Shown here: positions 24,566-32,923 of the stretch, one piece after another | Position numbering within the stretch: the stretch's first letter is position 1 | Layout of the letters: each line of letters starts with the position of its first letter | Source: Streptomyces himalayensis subsp. himalayensis | GTDB lineage: Bacteria; Actinomycetota; Actinomycetes; Streptomycetales; Streptomycetaceae | Assembly: GCF_013778455.1 (NCBI RefSeq) | Contig: NZ_JACEHE010000001.1 | Coordinates: forward strand, 310,001 to 374,000 | Reading direction: 5' to 3' | Length of the DNA stretch: 64,000 nucleotides | The notes under the pieces: model-generated | Seen by the model: the letters and a program-made list of their open reading frames with translations, nothing else | The model's database searches: none | What the model was told of the DNA's origin: nothing | Position numbers and translations under genes: made by a program

Positions 24566-25234
24566 CTACGGTCTTCTGATCAGCTGTGCGTCGACTGCCT
24601 TGTTGACCGCGTCGATACGGGAGACCGCGCCGAGTTTCTCGAATATGTTCCGCAGATGCCGCTTCACTGTTCCTTCGGTAATACGCAGCCGAGTGGCGAT
24701 CTGGCGATTGCTCAGGGCCGCGGCGGCATGTGTGAGCACCTCCCGCTCACGGGGTGAGAGTGTCTGCTGCGGTTCGGCGAAGCCGGACTCCGGAATTCCA
24801 CTGCGCGGCACCGCGATGGTGACGTGCGGATCGCGTCCCGTGGTGTTGCGGATCGCGGACAGCAGTGACTCGCGCGGAATGCTCTTGTGGAGATAGCCGC
24901 GGGCGCCGCGGGCCAGGAGCTCCGTCACGAGGGCAGGGTCGTTGTACATCGTCAGCATCAGCACGTGCAGCTGCGGGAAACGCTCGGCCAACTCGCTCAC
25001 GACGCTCGGCGCATGATGGTCCGGCATCTCCACGTCCAGCAGCACGACATGGGCGCCGGTCCGCTCCACCAGGTCGCCCAGGCCCTCGGACGTGTCCACG
25101 TCGGCCACGACCCGCAGGTCCTCTTCCGCGTCGATCAGCTGGCACAGGGCGCTGCGCAGCAGCGAGTGATCGTCCACGGCGATGATGCGGATCGGCTCAT
25201 CCGTCCCCGGCCGGGCCTCGTCCGTCGTCTGCAT
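24566..25234 (-). CDS. NarL/LuxR-type response regulator
   Basis: A 222-residue two-component regulator. The receiver domain has acidic pocket VDDHS, phospho-acceptor Asp in VVLLDVEMPD, the Thr in LMLTMY and Lys in YLHKSI. The C-terminal LuxR helix-turn-helix is LSPREREVLTHAAAALSNRQIATRLRITEGTVKRHLRNIFEKL. ATG at 25234 lies inside the 3' end of the kinase gene (38-base overlap), so the pair is coupled. It probably responds to the kinase just upstream and may regulate the polyketide locus. Confidence 0.92.
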   Translation of the reverse strand: MQTTDEARPGTDEPIRIIAVDDHSLLRSALCQLIDAEEDLRVVADVDTSEGLGDLVERTGAHVVLLDVEMPDHHAPSVVSELAERFPQLHVLMLTMYNDPALVTELLARGARGYLHKSIPRESLLSAIRNTTGRDPHVTIAVPRSGIPESGFAEPQQTLSPREREVLTHAAAALSNRQIATRLRITEGTVKRHLRNIFEKLGAVSRIDAVNKAVDAQLIRRP

Positions 25235-26336
25235 GCTCCTCCTCGTCGATCGGGACGGTCAACTCGACGGCGGTGCCCCTCCCGGGTGCGCTGTCGATGG
25301 TGAGGCTGCCGCCCAGCAGCTGGGTGCGTTCGGTCAGTGAGGCGATGCCGTTGCCCCGCCGGTGCCCGGGTGAGAAGCCGACGCCGTCGTCCCGCACGGA
25401 TGCCCGTACGCACCCGGGGCCGACCCGGACGTCGAGGGTGACGCGGGAGGCGGAGGCGTGGGCGAGGGCGTTCCGCAGACACTCGCGGAGAATGATGAAG
25501 AGGTCGTCGCTGACGGTGCGCGGCAGCAGGTCGTCCGGGTCCTCCACGTGGATCTCGACCTCGGGCTCGTCGATCGCCATGGCCGTGACGAACGCGGAGA
25601 GCGCCACCTGGAGGGAGCCGGTGGTGTCCGCCCTGGTCCGCAGCTCCGTAACGATGTCGCGCGTGGTGTAGAGGGTCTCCAGGATCGCCTGCTTCAGGCT
25701 GCCGAGCCGGGCGTCCGTCGACGACGAGACGTTCTGGGTGAGTTCGAAGAGTTCGAGCTGGCGCAGGGCGAGACTGGCCGCGCTGCCGATGCGGTCGTGG
25801 ATCTCCCGGGCCATTCCGTGCCGGCCCTGCTGCGCCGCGTCGCGCACGACGTCGAGCAGAAAGAGGTCATAGCCGCTGGAACCTTCCTCCAGGCGCCGCG
25901 TGATCGCCGTCTGGAGCGTCGGCAGCACCTTCATCAGGTACTGCTCGGAGCCGGGACGGTCCGCGAAGACGCGGCCCAGGTGGTCCATGGCGATCTGGAA
26001 GAACAGGGATCCGGCGCGGACCGAGTAGACCGGGGGGATTCCCTGGGAGAGCCGTGCTCCGCCGAGTCTGCGGGTTTTCCTGGTGAGCTGCGGATTGAGC
26101 GGGGCCTCGGTTCCGTGCCGCAGGGTGTGTGCGCATTCCGCGATGATGTGCCGGGCTTGTTCGCGACAGGTGACCCAGGCGGTCGGATTCACGCCCAAGG
26201 GGTTCTTTCGCTCGGCGAGGATTCGCTGATATGCGTCGAGCATTTCGGCTTCCAGCGCCAGAAATTCCGCAGCCAGCTGCGCGCCCTCAGAATCCAGACC
26301 TATTCCCTCTGGTTCCTGCGGCAATGCCTGGTGCAC
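25197..26336 (-). CDS. NarL-type sensor histidine kinase without membrane helices
   Basis: A 379-residue cytoplasmic kinase. Residues 1-180 form a helical sensor region (possibly RsbR-N-like) with no transmembrane segment. HisKA_3 follows with the phosphorylated His in AREIHDRIGSAASLALRQLEL, then a HATPase domain with N box RECLRNALAHASA, DDGVGFSPGHRRGNGIASL and GRGTAVELTVPI. It should sense an internal signal and phosphorylate the overlapping response regulator. The start at 26336 gives an open frame that begins exactly where the sensor region starts. Confidence 0.88.
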   Translation of the reverse strand: MHQALPQEPEGIGLDSEGAQLAAEFLALEAEMLDAYQRILAERKNPLGVNPTAWVTCREQARHIIAECAHTLRHGTEAPLNPQLTRKTRRLGGARLSQGIPPVYSVRAGSLFFQIAMDHLGRVFADRPGSEQYLMKVLPTLQTAITRRLEEGSSGYDLFLLDVVRDAAQQGRHGMAREIHDRIGSAASLALRQLELFELTQNVSSSTDARLGSLKQAILETLYTTRDIVTELRTRADTTGSLQVALSAFVTAMAIDEPEVEIHVEDPDDLLPRTVSDDLFIILRECLRNALAHASASRVTLDVRVGPGCVRASVRDDGVGFSPGHRRGNGIASLTERTQLLGGSLTIDSAPGRGTAVELTVPIDEEEHADDGRGPAGDG

Positions 26337-26675
26337 GTTTCCTAACCCCCCGTCGGTGCCTCAGCCGCTCCTTCCGTATCCAGACCGCGCTGTCAAGAGG
26401 AAGGGGCTCCCGAGATCGGGTTGAGCATGCCTTGTGCCCAACGGGGTGTCAAGCCGCGACACGTTGCCCATGGCGCTGCTTGGTCTCGGCTTCAACTAAA
26501 AGGTATTCCAGCCGACTTGTTCATTCCGGGTGCGTGACAGGTGTCACTGTGAAGCTCTCGTGAGGGCGGTGGAAGGCCAGGTCGGTGTTGTCTGAAAGTG
26601 CGCGTGTTCTCCGCTGCTCGCCAGCCCTCTCCGGTCGCCTGCGTCGGAGGGGCATTCCCGCCTGTTGACGGAAAG
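26337..26675. other. Intergenic gap upstream of the kinase gene
   Basis: No gene could be supported here. The gap lies between the kinase start and the 3' end of the second MerR gene, so it must hold the kinase promoter. I saw no convincing hairpin with a T run and no strong repeat. Confidence 0.5.
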
Positions 26676-27422
26676 TCAGCCGCCGGGGCGCCTGTTGTGG
26701 GGGCGCTCGCCGTCCACGCAAACGCGTGATGGTTCCGCGGTGGACAGGACCGGTGCGGGCTGCGCCGGGGAGGAGCGGTGTCCCTGGGTGACGGAAAAGC
26801 GTTCACGGGCGTCGGGGAAATCCTCATGGGTGCCCGAGAAATGTTCGTGAAGAAGTCGCCGCAGCGCGGACAGCGCGACATCTCCGAGAACCGTCCCCGA
26901 CACCATGCTCGTTGCGGCGCTCTCCGCGTCGGGCTGGTCGCGCAGCAGTTGCACCTCGACCGCGACGACGCGCTCCAGGGCCTCCGCGTAGCTCTCCAAC
27001 AGCCGCAGCAGATCCTGTTGTTCAAGCCACTCGCATGCCACCAGCACCTGGGTGAGCGTGTGCCAGGCCGGGTTCTCCGGGTTCACCCGCCAGCCGCGCT
27101 GCTCGGCGAGCCGCGACGCCCGGTCCCTGGCCCGCTCCCACTCCTGGTCGTGCGAGACGGAACCGCGCGCCGGCAGGGCGTACTGGACGGCGCCGAGCAG
27201 TTCGTGCAGCGGCGGCCGCGAGGTGTCGATGAGCTGCACGATCTGACGGATCGCCGCGTACGACAGCCCGCCGACGTCCAGCAGTGTCCTTACCAGGGCG
27301 ACCCTGCGCACATGCGACTCGTCGTACTCCGGCAGAGCCGGCAGGAACTCCATCCGCAGATAGGACCGCAGCGTGCGGACGGGGACACCGGTCCGGCGGC
27401 TCAGTTCGGAGAGCTGCTGCAC
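26676..27422 (-). CDS. MerR-family transcriptional regulator (2)
   Basis: A 248-residue MerR protein. The winged helix is QQLSELSRRTGVPVRTLRSYLRMEFLPALPEYDESHVRRV, and the C-terminal region (WHTLTQVLVACEWLEQQDLLRLLESY, then TVLGDVALSALRRLLHEHFSG) aligns with that of the MerR at 12.9 kb, with an extra Pro/Arg-rich tail of about 50 residues. Start is GTG at 27422. The two paralogues bracket the polyketide genes, so this one may mark the right side of the regulon. Confidence 0.85.
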   Translation of the reverse strand: MQQLSELSRRTGVPVRTLRSYLRMEFLPALPEYDESHVRRVALVRTLLDVGGLSYAAIRQIVQLIDTSRPPLHELLGAVQYALPARGSVSHDQEWERARDRASRLAEQRGWRVNPENPAWHTLTQVLVACEWLEQQDLLRLLESYAEALERVVAVEVQLLRDQPDAESAATSMVSGTVLGDVALSALRRLLHEHFSGTHEDFPDARERFSVTQGHRSSPAQPAPVLSTAEPSRVCVDGERPHNRRPGG

Positions 27423-27620
27423 GTCTCACTCACCTTCGGGCCAGTTGAGGGGAATTCCGGGACTTTCGGAGGCTGCCGGGACTTTACGCAGCGTGAGAAC
27501 GGCCGCACAAGGCGCTGCCGGGTATCCCGGGCGCTGATGCGTCGAAGGGCGTAGCCGGCGTGTTTCCCGCGGAACCGCCGTGACGTCGCGGAGGAGGTAT
27601 GCCGGGACCTCCGCGGTGGC

Positions 27621-29102
27621 TCAGCCCCAGCTCCCGGAGTAGTAGGCGCGCAGGCGACGGCGATCTTGGCGGCTGCGGGTCCAGTGAGTGACCACCAGCC
27701 CGAGCAGGCTGACCACGATGACCGTCAACCCGGGTGCCAGTGTCCGGAAGTTCACGATCTGGCTCAGCGTGCTCATTCCGCTTGCCGCTCCCTGTGCCCC
27801 CGGTGAGCCCGGCACGGCAGGCGGCACCCCTGTGATGCCTTCCGACGACGGGGTGGGGGGTGCGGGGACGGCCACCTCGGAACCCGTACCGCTGTTCCCT
27901 CCGTCCTCGCGGGCGGCCGCCGAGCCGTCGCCTGGGCTACCGGTCCGGGGGTCGGCCAGCCGCACCCCGAGCGCGTCCAGCGCCTTGAGGGCGGGCTGGA
28001 AGAAGGTGGTGCCCCCGGCGCTGCAGTCGCCGTTGCCTCCGGACGTCACGCCGAGCGCGAGACCCTGTGCGATCAGCGGGCCGCCGCTGTCCCCTGGCTC
28101 GGCGCAGACGTCGGTCTCGATGAGACCGGTGACCGTGCCCTCGGGGTAGTTCACGGTCGCGTTCAGCGCGGTCACCGTCCCGGAGTGCAGCCCCGTCGTG
28201 CTGCCGCTGCGGAACACCTGCTGGCCGACGACGGGATCGGCCGCGCCGACGATACGTACCCCCTGGCCTCCGCCGATGTCCACGACACCGGCCCCGCCGC
28301 TGGTGCCGCTCCCGCCGTTCTCGTACCGCACGAGCGAGAAGTCGCTGCCGGGAAAGCTGCCGGCGACGGTCGTACCGACCTGCGTGCTGCCCTGGCTGTC
28401 CTGGAACCAGGTGGTGCCCACGGGGCCGCAGTGCCCGGCCGTGAGGATGAAGTCGTCCGGGCCGTCCGTCACGTTGAAGCCCGCGGAGCAGCGGCCGTTC
28501 CCGGCGAAGATCGGCGCGGCACCGTTCACCCTGGTGGTGAAGGCGCCGCCGGTCCGTTCCATTTCCACGAAGCCGCCGATGCCCTCCGCGACACCGGACA
28601 GACGGGACCAGTCGTCCGCCGAGACGGTCCTGTCGGCGTGCACCACGACCTTGTTGGACGCGTAGTCGACGGACCACGCGGTGCCGGGCACCCTGGGCGT
28701 CGCGCTCAGCGTCTCGGTCGCCGAGCGAAGCCGGTTCATGCTGTGGTGCACGACCTTGGCGCGCGCTCCCGCCCGCCGCACCTCGGCCGCCGCCTCCGCG
28801 TCGGTCACGGCCACGACCGGCCGCCCGTCGGAACCGATCCAACTGCCCGCGGTACGGGACGTGCCGAGCCGCGAGACCATACGGGCGCCCAGCGCGGAGG
28901 CGTCGGACAGCCCTGGGGCGTCCGACGCCCGGGAGCCGTCGGAGGGCCCCGGCCGGGCCTCGGAGGCGCCACCCGGCGCGGCCGTCGTCCGCCCGGAGCT
29001 CTCGCCCGCCATGGCGGTCGACACCATCACGCCACCGCAGACCAGCCCGCAGGCGGCCGCCACCCGCGCGATCCGGTGGACCCTCCGCCGTACGTGCCTC
29101 AT
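27621..29102 (-). CDS. Secreted S1 serine protease (streptogrisin-like) with C-terminal membrane anchor
   Basis: A 493-residue pro-protease. The signal peptide is within residues 1-32 (RIARVAAACGLVCGGVMVSTAMA), followed by a propeptide. The chymotrypsin-fold domain (about 190-375) has His in LTAGHCG, Asp in GSDFSLVRY and Ser in EPGDSGGPL, with Cys pairs typical of alpha-lytic/streptogrisin enzymes. Then comes a Pro/Ser/Gly linker and one membrane helix (LAPGLTVIVVSLLGLVVTHW) with a basic tail. Ordinary streptogrisins are released; this one seems tethered to the cell membrane facing outward. Confidence 0.9.
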   Translation of the reverse strand: MRHVRRRVHRIARVAAACGLVCGGVMVSTAMAGESSGRTTAAPGGASEARPGPSDGSRASDAPGLSDASALGARMVSRLGTSRTAGSWIGSDGRPVVAVTDAEAAAEVRRAGARAKVVHHSMNRLRSATETLSATPRVPGTAWSVDYASNKVVVHADRTVSADDWSRLSGVAEGIGGFVEMERTGGAFTTRVNGAAPIFAGNGRCSAGFNVTDGPDDFILTAGHCGPVGTTWFQDSQGSTQVGTTVAGSFPGSDFSLVRYENGGSGTSGGAGVVDIGGGQGVRIVGAADPVVGQQVFRSGSTTGLHSGTVTALNATVNYPEGTVTGLIETDVCAEPGDSGGPLIAQGLALGVTSGGNGDCSAGGTTFFQPALKALDALGVRLADPRTGSPGDGSAAAREDGGNSGTGSEVAVPAPPTPSSEGITGVPPAVPGSPGAQGAASGMSTLSQIVNFRTLAPGLTVIVVSLLGLVVTHWTRSRQDRRRLRAYYSGSWG

Positions 29103-29267
29103 CCGCGGCCCCCAAGTCGTCGTCCGTCGTCAGTCGTCCGACACGGCGTCAACCGCGCGGGGGCCACGTGAGTACGACCCGCCTCCAGTACGTGCCGGCC
29201 GCCGATCCGGTTCACCGCGGCCGCCGGGACGTGTGCGGCGGCCGCGGTGAACCGGAGCCGGGGGACA

Positions 29268-29443
29268 CGTCCGGGCGTCGGACCCGGGCGTCGGGCCCGG
29301 GCGTCGGACCGGGGGGTCGGGCGGGCGTCGGACCCCGGGGGTCGGGCGTCGGACGCGGGAGCCGGGCCGGGCGTCGGACGCGGGGGTCGTCCCGGTGTCG
29401 AAGTCGGGCGTCCGACCCGGCGTCGGATCCGGGCGTCGGCTGA
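29268..29443. repeat. Degenerate GGGCGTCGGACC tandem repeats
   Basis: At least ten copies of a 12-15-bp unit close to GGGCGTCGGACC fill most of the gap between the protease start and the 3' end of the MmyB-type regulator. No gene is supported in this interval. The unit length varies, consistent with slippage in non-coding DNA. Confidence 0.75.
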
Positions 29444-30286
29444 TCAGATCCCGGCGTCGAGGGGGGCGGGGACGGTCGGGGCGGGGGTCGCCGGGCGCGG
29501 TTGGCGCCGCGGCAGGCAGACGATGAGCCGCAGACCGCCCGGCAGATCCGTGGAGGTGATGAGGACGGGGCTCTCCCCGTGCTCGGGGTGGCGGACCCTG
29601 CGCAGCGAGAAACCCGGGCCCAGGCTGGCCCGTTCGTCGCGCCAGAGCCGTTCCGCGACCGGATGCCGCACGACGCGCGAGACGAGGGCGTCCAGCGCGG
29701 CCTCACCGCGGCACATCGTGTAGACGATCTGCAGCCGGGCGATGGCGAGACGGCGGGCGTCGGCGATGTCCGCGATGCGCGCGGCGGCCGTGCCGGTGAA
29801 CAGCCAGAGCAGGGCGTTGCGGTCGTCCGGCTCGATCGTGCCCGGGTCCTGGAACCAGTCGGCCACGGCCTCGTTGGCCGCAAGGACGTTCCAGGCGTGG
29901 TCGGTCAGGACCGCCGGGTTGGGTTCGGCGGCTTCGAGCGCGGCGAGATGGCAGGCGTCGGGTACGGGCCTGCGGTGGCTGAGGCTCGGGGGCACCACGC
30001 GCGCGGCCAGGCAGAACAGATCGGTGCGCTCCTCCGGGCTGAGGCGCAGGGCGGTCGCGACGTCGGACAGGAGCCCGGGGTCGACCTCGCTCAGCTCGCC
30101 GTTCTCGAGCGCGCTGTACCAGCGGAGCGTGGTCCCCGACAGGAACGCCACCTGCTCCTGCTCGAGGCCCCTGCGGTGACGCGTTGCCTGCTGTGGCAGC
30201 CCGACGTCCTGAGGCGTGAGCAGGGACCGCTGTTTGATCAACAGGCGGCTGAGGTTGCGGCGGCGTACGTCGTCGCTCTGCTGCAT
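29444..30286 (-). CDS. XRE-family regulator with MmyB-type ligand domain
   Basis: A 280-residue regulator. The helix-turn-helix region spans about residues 1-90 (LEQEQVAFLSGTTLRWYSALENGELSEVDPGLLSDVATALRLSPEERTDLF). The C-terminal MmyB-like PAS/LBD follows (NPAVLTDHAWNVLAANEAVADWF through RRVRHPEHGESPVLITS). Such proteins in streptomycetes often sit beside and regulate oxidoreductases or small-molecule pathways and may bind fatty acids. ATG at 30286 has GGGAGG four bases upstream; an in-frame start 138 bp earlier has none. Confidence 0.88.
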   Translation of the reverse strand: MQQSDDVRRRNLSRLLIKQRSLLTPQDVGLPQQATRHRRGLEQEQVAFLSGTTLRWYSALENGELSEVDPGLLSDVATALRLSPEERTDLFCLAARVVPPSLSHRRPVPDACHLAALEAAEPNPAVLTDHAWNVLAANEAVADWFQDPGTIEPDDRNALLWLFTGTAAARIADIADARRLAIARLQIVYTMCRGEAALDALVSRVVRHPVAERLWRDERASLGPGFSLRRVRHPEHGESPVLITSTDLPGGLRLIVCLPRRQPRPATPAPTVPAPLDAGI

Positions 30287-30590
30287 CGGTGCCTCCCGCG
30301 GGGCGTGGGGGTCGGTCGGCGCACGGCGGCCACGCATGTGGATCCGCTGACTTCCGATGATGATCCGCGAGGTACCGGCGGTTTCGCCGCTTGTAGGGGT
30401 TTCGCTCGATCGGGCTACCGGCACACCGTCAGGACGTGGTACGGGTCTGCGGCGCCCCCGCCCCCGGCGGCGCTTACATTGAGTAACGCTTACGCTGAGT
30501 AACGGAGGACGTTCGCGGAACGGAACTCCGCGAAGCCCCGGACGTCCGGTCCGCTAAGGCCCGGACGTCCGGAACCCCGGAACTCTCCGC

Positions 30591-30633
30591 GCAGAGGACG
30601 CGGACGGGCACGGCCGTCCGCGTCCTCTCTGCC
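30591..30633 (-). terminator. Strong hairpin, terminator of the P450-GT-peptide operon
   Basis: GAGGACGCGGACGG and CCGTCCGCGTCCTC form a perfect 14-bp stem with a six-base loop, extended by GCA/TGC pairs around a bulge. It lies 60 bp downstream of the small peptide gene on the minus strand. No other gene is supported between 30287 and 30693; that gap also contains two copies of CCCGGACGTCCGG near 30537 and 30560. Confidence 0.7.
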
Positions 30634-30693
30634 AACCGCCGCCGGGGCGGTGGCCCGGCGCCCGCCGGGGCGGCCGTGCCCCCGGCTTGCCGG

Positions 30694-30870
30694 TCACTTG
30701 GCCGGGGTTTCGTTCCCTCGCTCGCCCTCCGCCTGGGACGGCTCGGTCCTGGGCACGTCCGGGTGCTGCTCCATGGCACCGCGCTCGGACGGTTCGTCGC
30801 GCTCGCCCTCGGCCTGGGACGGGGTGTGCGAGTACAGCCAGGGGTCGTACTCCGAGGCTCCGGACTTCAT
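30694..30870 (-). CDS. Small acidic peptide, 58 residues, unknown function
   Basis: ATG at 30870 is preceded by GGAGGCCGTC, a near-perfect ribosome site, and the frame runs to a stop just before a strong terminator. The peptide starts MKSGASEYDPWLYSHTP and then contains a repeated PSQAEGER motif (residues about 18-25 and 44-51) in a Glu/Pro/Ser-rich tail. It has no Cys and no signal peptide. It follows two glycosyltransferases and a P450 on the same strand, 90 bp downstream. The cluster of Tyr, Trp, Tyr near the start could be a modified core or a binding motif; I do not recognise a family. Confidence 0.6.
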   Translation of the reverse strand: MKSGASEYDPWLYSHTPSQAEGERDEPSERGAMEQHPDVPRTEPSQAEGERGNETPAK

Positions 30871-30959
30871 GACGGCCTCCTTCGCTCGTTCACCCCCATG
30901 CTCCAACCTTTCACCCGCCGCGGCGAGACGAGCCGTAGGTGCGGTCGCGGCGCCCCGCG

Positions 30960-31946
30960 TCAGCCCACATACCGCCGCGCCGTGGAGCGGCGCTGGGTCT
31001 GGTCCAGCAGTTTCAGACGGGCCTCCACCGCGGCCGGTACCACGCGGCGCTCCCGCAGGACCCAGGGCAGTCCCGCGAGCGCCTCGGCGAAGGCGCGCAG
31101 CGACGCCCGGTCGTGCGGGACGGTGCGGGCCAGGAACAGGGTCCTGCGCAGTGCGGGGCGGGCTGGCCGGCGCAGCCAGCAGAACCACAGCGTGTTGCGG
31201 AGGCCGTGGATGCGGCGCAGCGTGGAGTCCCTGGCACGGGAGGGCGCGTGATGGGCGGTCAGCTCCGGCACGTAGGCCAGCCACCAGCCCTGCGCCGCCA
31301 GATCCGTGGCGAGGAGTTCCTCCTCGCCGCCCAGCCACAGCCGTTCACTGAAGCCGCCCGCGGACAGGAACGCGTCCTTGCGCAGGACGGTCGCCGCCGC
31401 CAGGAACGACCCCAGTGCGGGGCCGGGCAGCCACGCCGGGCCCTCGATCGGAGAGTCCCGCAGCTCGGCGACGATCGGGTCCTCCCTGCCCCCGGGCTCG
31501 ACGACGATCCGTGCCGTGACGGCGGCAAGGCGCTCGTGCCGGTCGAGCAGATCCGCGGCGTGGGCGAGCGAGCCCGACTCCCACCAGGAGTCGTCGTCGC
31601 AGAAGGCCACGTAGGGCGTACGGGCCCGCCGAACCGCCGGATTGCGGCCCGCGGCTCCCAGGTTCCGGCCCGGCGTCAAGAGCGTGACCCCCGGGTGGAG
31701 CCGGGCCACGGCGTCGGCGGTGCCGTCCGTCGACGCGTTGTCGGTCACGATCACGGGCGGCCGCTCCGGCAGCCGCGCCAGCTCGTCCAGGGTCCGCAGG
31801 AGCTCGTCGCGGCGGTTGTGGGTGATCACCACGACGGTGACGCGAGGATCGGCCGTGACATGAGGATCCGCCGTGACGCTGGGATCGGCCGTGACACGGG
31901 GATCGGCCGTGACGCGGGGATCGGTCGTGACGCGCGGATCGGTCAC
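30960..31946 (-). CDS. Family 2 glycosyltransferase (1)
   Basis: A 328-residue GT-A-fold transferase. After an unusual N-terminus made of six-residue repeats (T/A-D-P-R-V-T), the fold starts VVVITHNRRDELLRTL, continues VIVTDNASTDGTADAVARL, has the DxD-like CDDDSWWE, and the acceptor-site acidic motif GGEEELLATDLA. GTG at 31946 overlaps the stop of the second transferase (GTGA) and follows AAGGAG. It is similar over its length to its neighbour, so the pair arose by tandem duplication. The sugar donor and acceptor are unknown. Confidence 0.88.
   Translation of the reverse strand: MTDPRVTTDPRVTADPRVTADPSVTADPHVTADPRVTVVVITHNRRDELLRTLDELARLPERPPVIVTDNASTDGTADAVARLHPGVTLLTPGRNLGAAGRNPAVRRARTPYVAFCDDDSWWESGSLAHAADLLDRHERLAAVTARIVVEPGGREDPIVAELRDSPIEGPAWLPGPALGSFLAAATVLRKDAFLSAGGFSERLWLGGEEELLATDLAAQGWWLAYVPELTAHHAPSRARDSTLRRIHGLRNTLWFCWLRRPARPALRRTLFLARTVPHDRASLRAFAEALAGLPWVLRERRVVPAAVEARLKLLDQTQRRSTARRYVG
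31837..31944. repeat. 18-bp in-frame repeat at the GT1 N-terminus
   Basis: Six consecutive 18-bp copies (gtgacgcgaggatcggcc and variants) begin at 31837, 31855, 31873, 31891, 31909 and 31927. They encode V-T-(A/T)-D-P-R units directly after the start codon, and end exactly at the GTGA junction with the upstream transferase. Each copy could also supply a GTG. Confidence 0.9.
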
Positions 31947-32842
31947 CGTACGGCTCCTTGCAGGCCGGGAGCTGTCGGGCCGGGGCCTTCGAGGCGGCAG
32001 GCCGCGGCCTCCACCGGGGCAGGCAGCGGTCGGCGGGCGCGCAGCGCGGCCGGGAGCCGCGCGAACATCTCCCGCAGCGCCTTCCGGGCCTCCGGATCCG
32101 TCCGCGCCTCGGCGGCGAGCAGGCGCGTGTGGCGCAGGGCGACGGGCAGGGGACGGCGCAACCACGCGGTGAGCACGGCGTTGCGGCGCTGAACGGCCGG
32201 CCGCCCGGCCCGCACCCCGCCGATCGGCCGGTGCACGGCCACCACGTCGGGGCAGTGGCACACCCCCCACCCGCACGCGGCCAGGTCGTATGCGAGGCAC
32301 GTCTCCTCACCGGCGAAGAACAGCACCGGGTGGTAGCCGCCCGCATCCAGGAACGCTTCGCGCCGCGCGACCGCCGCGCACGCAAGGAACCCCAGCACCT
32401 GCGTCCCCGGCAGATCGGCGGCACGGCCCAGCGGGGACCCGGCCAGCATCTCGTTCAGTGGGTCGGACTCGCCTTCGGGACCCACCCGGACACGGGCCGC
32501 GATCAGCCCGAGCCGGGGATGGGAGTCCAGCAGCCGCTCGGCCGCCGTCAGCGCACCGGGCTCCCACCAGGAGTCGTCGTCGCTGAACGCCACGTACGGC
32601 GTCCGGGCGTGGCGTACACCGACGTTGCGCCCCAGCGCGCCGAGGTTCCGCTCCGGGCGCAGAACGGTCACATCGGGGTGGAGCCGGGCCACGGCGTCGG
32701 CGGTGCCGTCGGTCGACGCGTTGTCCGTCACGATCACCGGCGGCCGCTCCGGCAGCCCGGCCAGCCGGTCGAGGGTGTGCAGCAGCTGGTCCCGCCGGTT
32801 GCGGGTGATCACGACGACGGTGGTACGGGACCGGGCGGTCAC
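31943..32842 (-). CDS. Family 2 glycosyltransferase (2)
   Basis: A 299-residue GT-A-fold transferase. Motifs are VVVITRNRRDQLLHTLDRL, VIVTDNASTDGTADAVARL, the metal-binding SDDDSWWEPG and the acidic motif AGEETCLAYDLAACGWG, with Cys residues near the active site. Start is GTG at 32842. The two transferases share an identical PPVIVTDNASTDGTADAVARLHP segment. It lies 81 bp downstream of the P450 gene, so they are probably cotranscribed. Possible acceptors are the P450 product or the small peptide; nothing in the sequence decides. Confidence 0.88.
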   Translation of the reverse strand: MTARSRTTVVVITRNRRDQLLHTLDRLAGLPERPPVIVTDNASTDGTADAVARLHPDVTVLRPERNLGALGRNVGVRHARTPYVAFSDDDSWWEPGALTAAERLLDSHPRLGLIAARVRVGPEGESDPLNEMLAGSPLGRAADLPGTQVLGFLACAAVARREAFLDAGGYHPVLFFAGEETCLAYDLAACGWGVCHCPDVVAVHRPIGGVRAGRPAVQRRNAVLTAWLRRPLPVALRHTRLLAAEARTDPEARKALREMFARLPAALRARRPLPAPVEAAACRLEGPGPTAPGLQGAVR

Positions 32843-32923
32843 GGCAGCGACACCTCCGGATGGCTCGTCGGTTCCGTCCTCGCGGTGCCGTCAGAGAGTT
32901 CCCCACGTCGCGGGGCCCATGCA

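Noticed and set aside
30474..30779. 101-residue minus-strand open frame after the XRE gene
   Set aside because: Arg/Ser/Pro-rich, no ribosome site, spans the strong terminator and overlaps the better supported 58-residue gene in another frame.
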